DNA from: Chloranthus sessilifolius
Taxonomy: Eukaryota > Streptophyta > Magnoliopsida > Chloranthales > Chloranthaceae
Length of the DNA: 64,000 bases
Direction: 5' to 3'
Assembly (NCBI GenBank): GCA_021018995.1
Contig: CM037593.1
Span: 18,194,088-18,258,087, forward strand
Shown piece by piece: positions 59,541 through 64,000 of this stretch. Positions within the stretch are counted from its first letter, which is position 1. The number at the start of each line of letters is the position of its first letter. The position numbers and the translations under genes were made by a program. The notes below the pieces were generated by a model. The model worked only from the letters and a program-made list of their open reading frames with translations. It had not been told where the DNA came from and searched no databases.

Positions 59541-59948
59541 CGACTCAATTTACAAACCCACTCTCCTCCCATTCATTCCTTAAGCATAAAGTATAGCACG
59601 AAAAAGGTTTAAACACCATTTTCGTGTTTAAACCGTGTAAAACAAATAAAAATGTAAGATGTGGGTAACAATCAAAATGATTGTATAAAATAGAGCTCAT
59701 CACACTGTTTTTGAGAGATTTGAATCATCCAATCTATGCACTGCAGTATCGATTGTTGTTCTTATTTTTTATAATCAATATTAAAGTTCCCCTATTGGAT
59801 GATTCACAATTAGTTAATTATATGTGTAATTCTTTGGTTGTGACATTTTCCATTGTTGGATGCCAGCTTTGACAATTTAGATTAATGGTAGATGTGAGGT
59901 ATGTAGCAAGACATTCAAATATACTTTGGTGTAAGATCATCTAAACAT

Positions 59949-60312
59949 AGGGATGCAAGTTTTGAACTGAACACCGAAATCGAACCGAAACCCGACACAA
60001 ACCTAACCGAACCCCTATTTGGTTCGGTTTCGGTTTGAAAGGCTTGAAACCAAAAATCGAGGGAGTAGGTTGAGTAAATCGAAAAAAATCAGGAAAAATC
60101 GAAAAAACAAAAAAATATAAAAAATACCATAAAAATATGTATTTTAACTAAACTGAATCAAACCGAATCGGTTTTGGTTTTAGAAAAAAAAAAATTTGAA
60201 CAGAACTAAACCGAACCAAATGGTTTCGGTTCGGCTTCGGTTTGGGGTGTACTGAACCCAACACCGAAAAAATCGGGTTCGATTTGGTACACCGAACTTG
60301 CATCCCTATTTA
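59949..60312. mobile_element. GGTTCGG-rich MITE
   Basis: Ends AGGGATGCAAGTT and AACTTGCATCCCT are perfect inverted repeats. Both arms are packed with CCGAACC, GGTTCGG and AAACCGAA words. Non-coding, probably hAT-derived. Related pieces are at 61350-61456 and 61773-62315. Confidence 0.8.
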
Positions 60313-60419
60313 AACACCATTTTGGTGTTGAAATCTCAATCATGCCCACTAGTCTTCACAATGACGTAAATTCACAAGATATCATCATCTTGTAGTCCTT
60401 GTGTTATGGTAGAGATTAT

Positions 60420-60794
60420 GGCTGCATATGGCATAACTCTCTGCCAGCCCATCCCACAACACAGTTTACTTGTTTTAGTTGGTTCACATTCTCTTTTCTA
60501 ACTCCTTGCAAAGGAGGATTTACCTGCTCTAGCACTAACCACCCTGCTCTCTACTAACTCCCTACCAGAGCAAATAACATCTGCTTTGACAATGAGTGAG
60601 TAGAGAGGAGGGTAGAACTGCTGAACAAGTAAATCTTGCATAAAATCTTGCTATACAATAAGTTATCAAGGAGAAGGGGCACCTAGTAAAACAGGTAGCA
60701 TGATGTTAGCAAAAAGAATGAAATCTTGTTAAAGCAGATGAACTCTGCTATAGTATATGATAAGGACTAGCAAAGAGCTATGCCATACCCAACC
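60420..60794 (-). mobile_element. Tourist-like MITE, second full-length copy, opposite orientation
   Basis: Ends GGCTGCATATGGCATAACTC and GAGCTATGCCATACCCAACC, flanked by TAT on both sides (60417-60419 and 60795-60797). The interior is the reverse complement of the copy at 59117. Confidence 0.8.
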
Positions 60795-61349
60795 TATTTG
60801 GATAAGATATGTACCTAAAGATATAATCTCAGGTACATATATTAATAAACATGTAATTCATTTGTCCTTAAAATGGGTAACCAATTATTTAACGTACCAA
60901 CTCTCCTCACCATCATTTATACAATTGATATTTAAATGATCGTATAGCATCAATGCCTTAAGATGTGGGTATTCCATATCGTCAAAGTAGTAGATCATAG
61001 ATTAAAAGGCAATGGGCTCAAAAATCACATTGTTTTTAGAGTTTTAAACAATCCGACATGTGCACTCTACTCCCAACCGTTGTGCTTAGTTTATATGGCA
61101 AAGTTCGCCATCCAGTGGCTAAAGCATTTTCTATGATGGACTGCCACATAGACAAACTTTGATTGATCATAAATGTGTGCCACATGTTATAATAGTTAAC
61201 CATACTTTAATGGTGTGAGATCAAAGTTTCTAATTTAGCAGTGGAAGACGATTTAAACAATATTTGGTGTTTTGATGTTGTTCATGAGCCGTGATCCATT
61301 TTTTAAATTGTGTTTGATCACTATTAATATCGAAGCATAGATGGTTTTT

Positions 61350-61456
61350 CAACTCAATGGGTTTGGTTCGGTTTGAATTGGTTTTCGGTGCGGTTTGATT
61401 CGGTTCGGGAGCCTCAGTTTTCTGTTCGGTGTTCAGTTCAAAACTTGCATCCCTCA
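61350..61456. mobile_element. End fragment of the GGTTCGG-rich MITE
   Basis: GGTTCGGTTTGAATTGG to AAAACTTGCATCCCT is one arm and terminus only. Confidence 0.7.
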
Positions 61457-61772
61457 GTGTGACTATCCAAACAGTAGAAAATGATGGAAACGAAGGAATC
61501 TACAACTGCAAACTAAGAATCCGTGAGAAAATATAAGATTAATAAAAAAAAATTCACTATTTTTTTATGTTTTCATCCAAACACACCGTTTACAAAAATA
61601 TGAGTCTTGTTAACTCATAGAGAAGAAGTTGGAATTAGGTGTAGGATTTGTTACAAAGGGTGGTTCATGAATCTCGTTGCACCAATCTTAAGAAATTTAC
61701 ATGCATTTTTTAACTTAAACTTTGCCCATTCTATGGAAGGAGATTGACCCTTGCATCAACCTTTGTAGTAGG

Positions 61773-62315
61773 GCTTTAAACCCTAAACCGAAAACTGGGG
61801 GTCCCGAACCGGCTTGAACTGCACCGAAAATTGACGTAGACCGAACTGAACTGAATTCAATTTGGTTCGGTTTTCGGTTTGGGTTCCTCAAAACCGATTC
61901 CCGATTTGGTAGGTTGTGAGTAAACCGATCTTTAAATGGGCCTTAACTGATCCAAATCAGACCCGAACTGGTGGTACACCGAGCCCAGAACCGACAATAC
62001 CCGACCAAGACCTGCGCCCAGAACGGACGATAGTCTATATATATACTAACTATAGTCTATATGTAATATTATATACACTAACTTTGCTCTAAGTAAAGCT
62101 AACATAATATTTTGTAGCCCCAACCCGTTTCCTAACCGAAGCGAACACCGAAATACACTGACACAAAGTGATCGTACTAAACCCAAACTTATGTACCGAA
62201 CCGAACACTGAAATGCATCAAAATATTCGGTTTCGGTTCGAAAATGGGTTGGGGATTACCGAAGTGAAAACCGAAAAATTCCGGTTCGGTTCGGTATACC
62301 GAACTTGCATCCCTA
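61773..62315. mobile_element. Larger GGTTCGG-rich MITE relative
   Basis: Begins near AACCCTAAACCGAAAACTGG and ends TACCGAACTTGCATCCCT. Arms have the same vocabulary, with a TATATA centre near 62037. The left terminus is worn. Confidence 0.6.
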
Positions 62316-62446
62316 AACCTTTGTGAACGTTTCTTACAACTAACACCAATACTGTCATTTTTAAGTTAGTATTGGGTAGTTAACGCAAACACCAAAGAAA
62401 GTATACATGTCAAACAACGTTCACTGACTTTATCAGATATCATGAG

Positions 62447-62481
<35 letters not shown>

Positions 62482-63560
62482 TCTCATGCTTTGACCATCT
62501 TGATGGAGGGAGATTGATATGTGTAAAGCCTTTGTGGATGAGCGGAGCACCTACTACCATGTCATTTTCGTAATTTTTAGAGTTGTTACTTCTCCATAAA
62601 CTAAAAAATCGCTAAACTTCACCTATTGCCAATACGTTGGAGCTAGTATTGGGTACTTAACCCACACACCAAGAACAGTACACATATCAATCTCCTTCTG
62701 CTCAATTGGTCAAATTAATGTTAAAAGATATAAAAATATTTATCAATGAAAAGGTCGAAAATACTTTCATTGATTTGACACTGAATATTTATATGTCTCC
62801 CATGGCTTTATCATTTTGATGAATGATAGGTGATCAAAAGCCTTTGGTGGATGGGTTGAGCACCAAATACCATCTCTATATTTTCATAATTTGTGCATAT
62901 TTTCTAGAGTGCCACTTTGCCATAAGTTAAAAACTCTTTACCCTTCGTAAACCTTACATTAATTAATTCACATAAACTCTCATTTCAATGGTTTAGATTG
63001 AGGTATGATAAGAGAATTTTGTAATATTTTGATAAAGTTATAGATTATTTATTCATGAACCCACCTGACTTGATCTCTTCGGCTAAAATTTAAAATCTAA
63101 TTAAATTAGATGATTACAGACATTATAAGCAAAGTTAAAAATCTCAATTTCGTCAAGATATCAGACGATATATCTAACCCTTTATAAAAATGGTTTCCTA
63201 GGCACATATAACAAAGACGACTTCCTTAAGGTTGTTTTTTTGTTTCTATATTTTACTAATAAAAGAGCACGTTGCCTCCCATTTGGGTGAGCTCCCATTA
63301 ACTCATTAACCCATCTTTTTTACTTATTAGAGTTGAGCTCCCATTAACCCTTTGTAGACCCTAAACCTGCCTAAGGCTACAAAACCTGAAGCCAGTCTGC
63401 TACAATACAGCCATGGGAGCCAGATAACAAAAAAATTAAAATTGGGAATCATTAGTTGACTTTTGAGGTAGACTTCGAGAACTCGAATAGAAAAGAAATG
63501 TACTTAATAAACTCTTTGTGGTTTTCGTTATCTAGAGACTAGGGTAAGAATCACGGATTA
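62316..63560. other. Intergenic, no gene seen
   Basis: AT-rich, with an (AT)n run at 62451-62479. The word TTAGTATTGGGTA occurs at about 62361 and in similar form near 62646, and similar phrases (TGATGGAGGGAGATTGATATG, ACACCAAG) recur, so two diverged copies of one sequence may be present. No coding signal. Confidence 0.45.
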
Positions 63561-63569
63561 AATTATCGT

Positions 63570-64000
63570 CTGATACCAATACATATCGTCCGATACGTAT
63601 CGGTTTTGGATCGGAACAATATGGTAAAATGGGTTTTTATCTGCCTCCTTTAAAAACAGTCAAATTATCGTTCGTATCGTCTGTATCGTTCAATGTATCG
63701 TCCGTATCATTTGTATCATCCAACTTATCGGTCAATTTATCGTCTGTCCCAGAAATTTATGGTTTTTCTATGGCCCCTTAGAAATAGTCAAATTATCGAT
63801 CAAATTATCGTCTGTATCGTCTAATTTATCTGTATTGTCCGTATCGTCCAAATTATCGTCAATTTATCGTTCGTCTTAGAATTTTAATATATTTTTTGAG
63901 ATTTAAAAAAAAAAATTTGTATTACGACGATACATGATACGTATCGTCCTAGAGGTTTGGACAATACGTATCGAAAATCCGATTTTTTGATCCATGGTAA
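63570..64000. mobile_element. CGTATCG-rich repeat element, cut by the window end
   Basis: Dense ATCGTCC, TCGTCTGTATCG and GATACGTATCG words, with an outer CGATACGTATCGG-like motif on the left and ATACGTATCGAAAATCCG on the right. This looks like a non-autonomous element with subterminal repeats; a terminus lies near 63570. Confidence 0.55.

Overview
The window is plant nuclear DNA from a repeat-rich flowering plant. The evidence is plant-type Ty1/copia and Ty3/gypsy LTR elements, a MULE carrying a Ulp1-like gene, Tourist-like and hAT-like MITEs, a CACTA element, long AT microsatellites, and an intronless plant F-box gene. The species cannot be told from the sequence. Only one intact host gene is visible: an F-box protein on the minus strand at 14703-15869. 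A second host-derived locus, a plant hnRNP Q-like RNA-binding protein at about 21.0-22.6 kb on the minus strand, keeps its exon/intron layout but is broken.

Layout: 1-1326 is part of a minus-strand gypsy LTR. About 1333-4041 is a second, older gypsy-type LTR. 4100-9256 is a decayed copia element with both LTRs. 9.3-14.3 kb is layered MITEs, foldback elements, a small TRIM-like LTR and GA-rich repeats. 14.7-16.0 kb is the F-box gene. 16.4-17.3 kb ends in a poly(A) tract and looks like a retroposed 3' end. 17930-20852 is an LTR-derived insertion with a 5-bp target duplication and a long internal inverted repeat. 21.0-22.6 kb is the RNA-binding-protein pseudogene. About 23.4-31.5 kb is a MULE with a Ulp1/DUF1985-type gene and a MURA-type transposase tail to tail. 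Its middle holds a perfect 66-bp hairpin and a tiny TRIM.

34226-58679 is a nested stack. A Tourist-like MITE is split into three pieces by a copia fossil and by a 9-kb CACTA element. The copia fossil is itself split by a 13-kb chromovirus-type gypsy element at 36217-49191. The gypsy has 2.6-kb LTRs, a tRNA-Met-type primer site, a 5-bp target duplication ATTAA, and an extra sense ORF between pol and the 3' LTR. The CACTA element contains exon-like islands with splice sites, so it may be a Pack-CACTA. 58.7-64 kb holds two more full copies of the same MITE, three GGTTCGG-rich MITEs and a CGTATCG-rich repeat.

The most unusual signal is a set of arrays of the perfect 12-bp palindrome TCGATTAATCGA, spaced about 19-21 bp apart. 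They lie in the gypsy LTRs, in a divergent LTR at the window start, and again inside the gypsy just ahead of its extra ORF. Other LTR families here carry their own palindromes (CTCGAG-cored, CGCGCGAG-like) in comparable positions.
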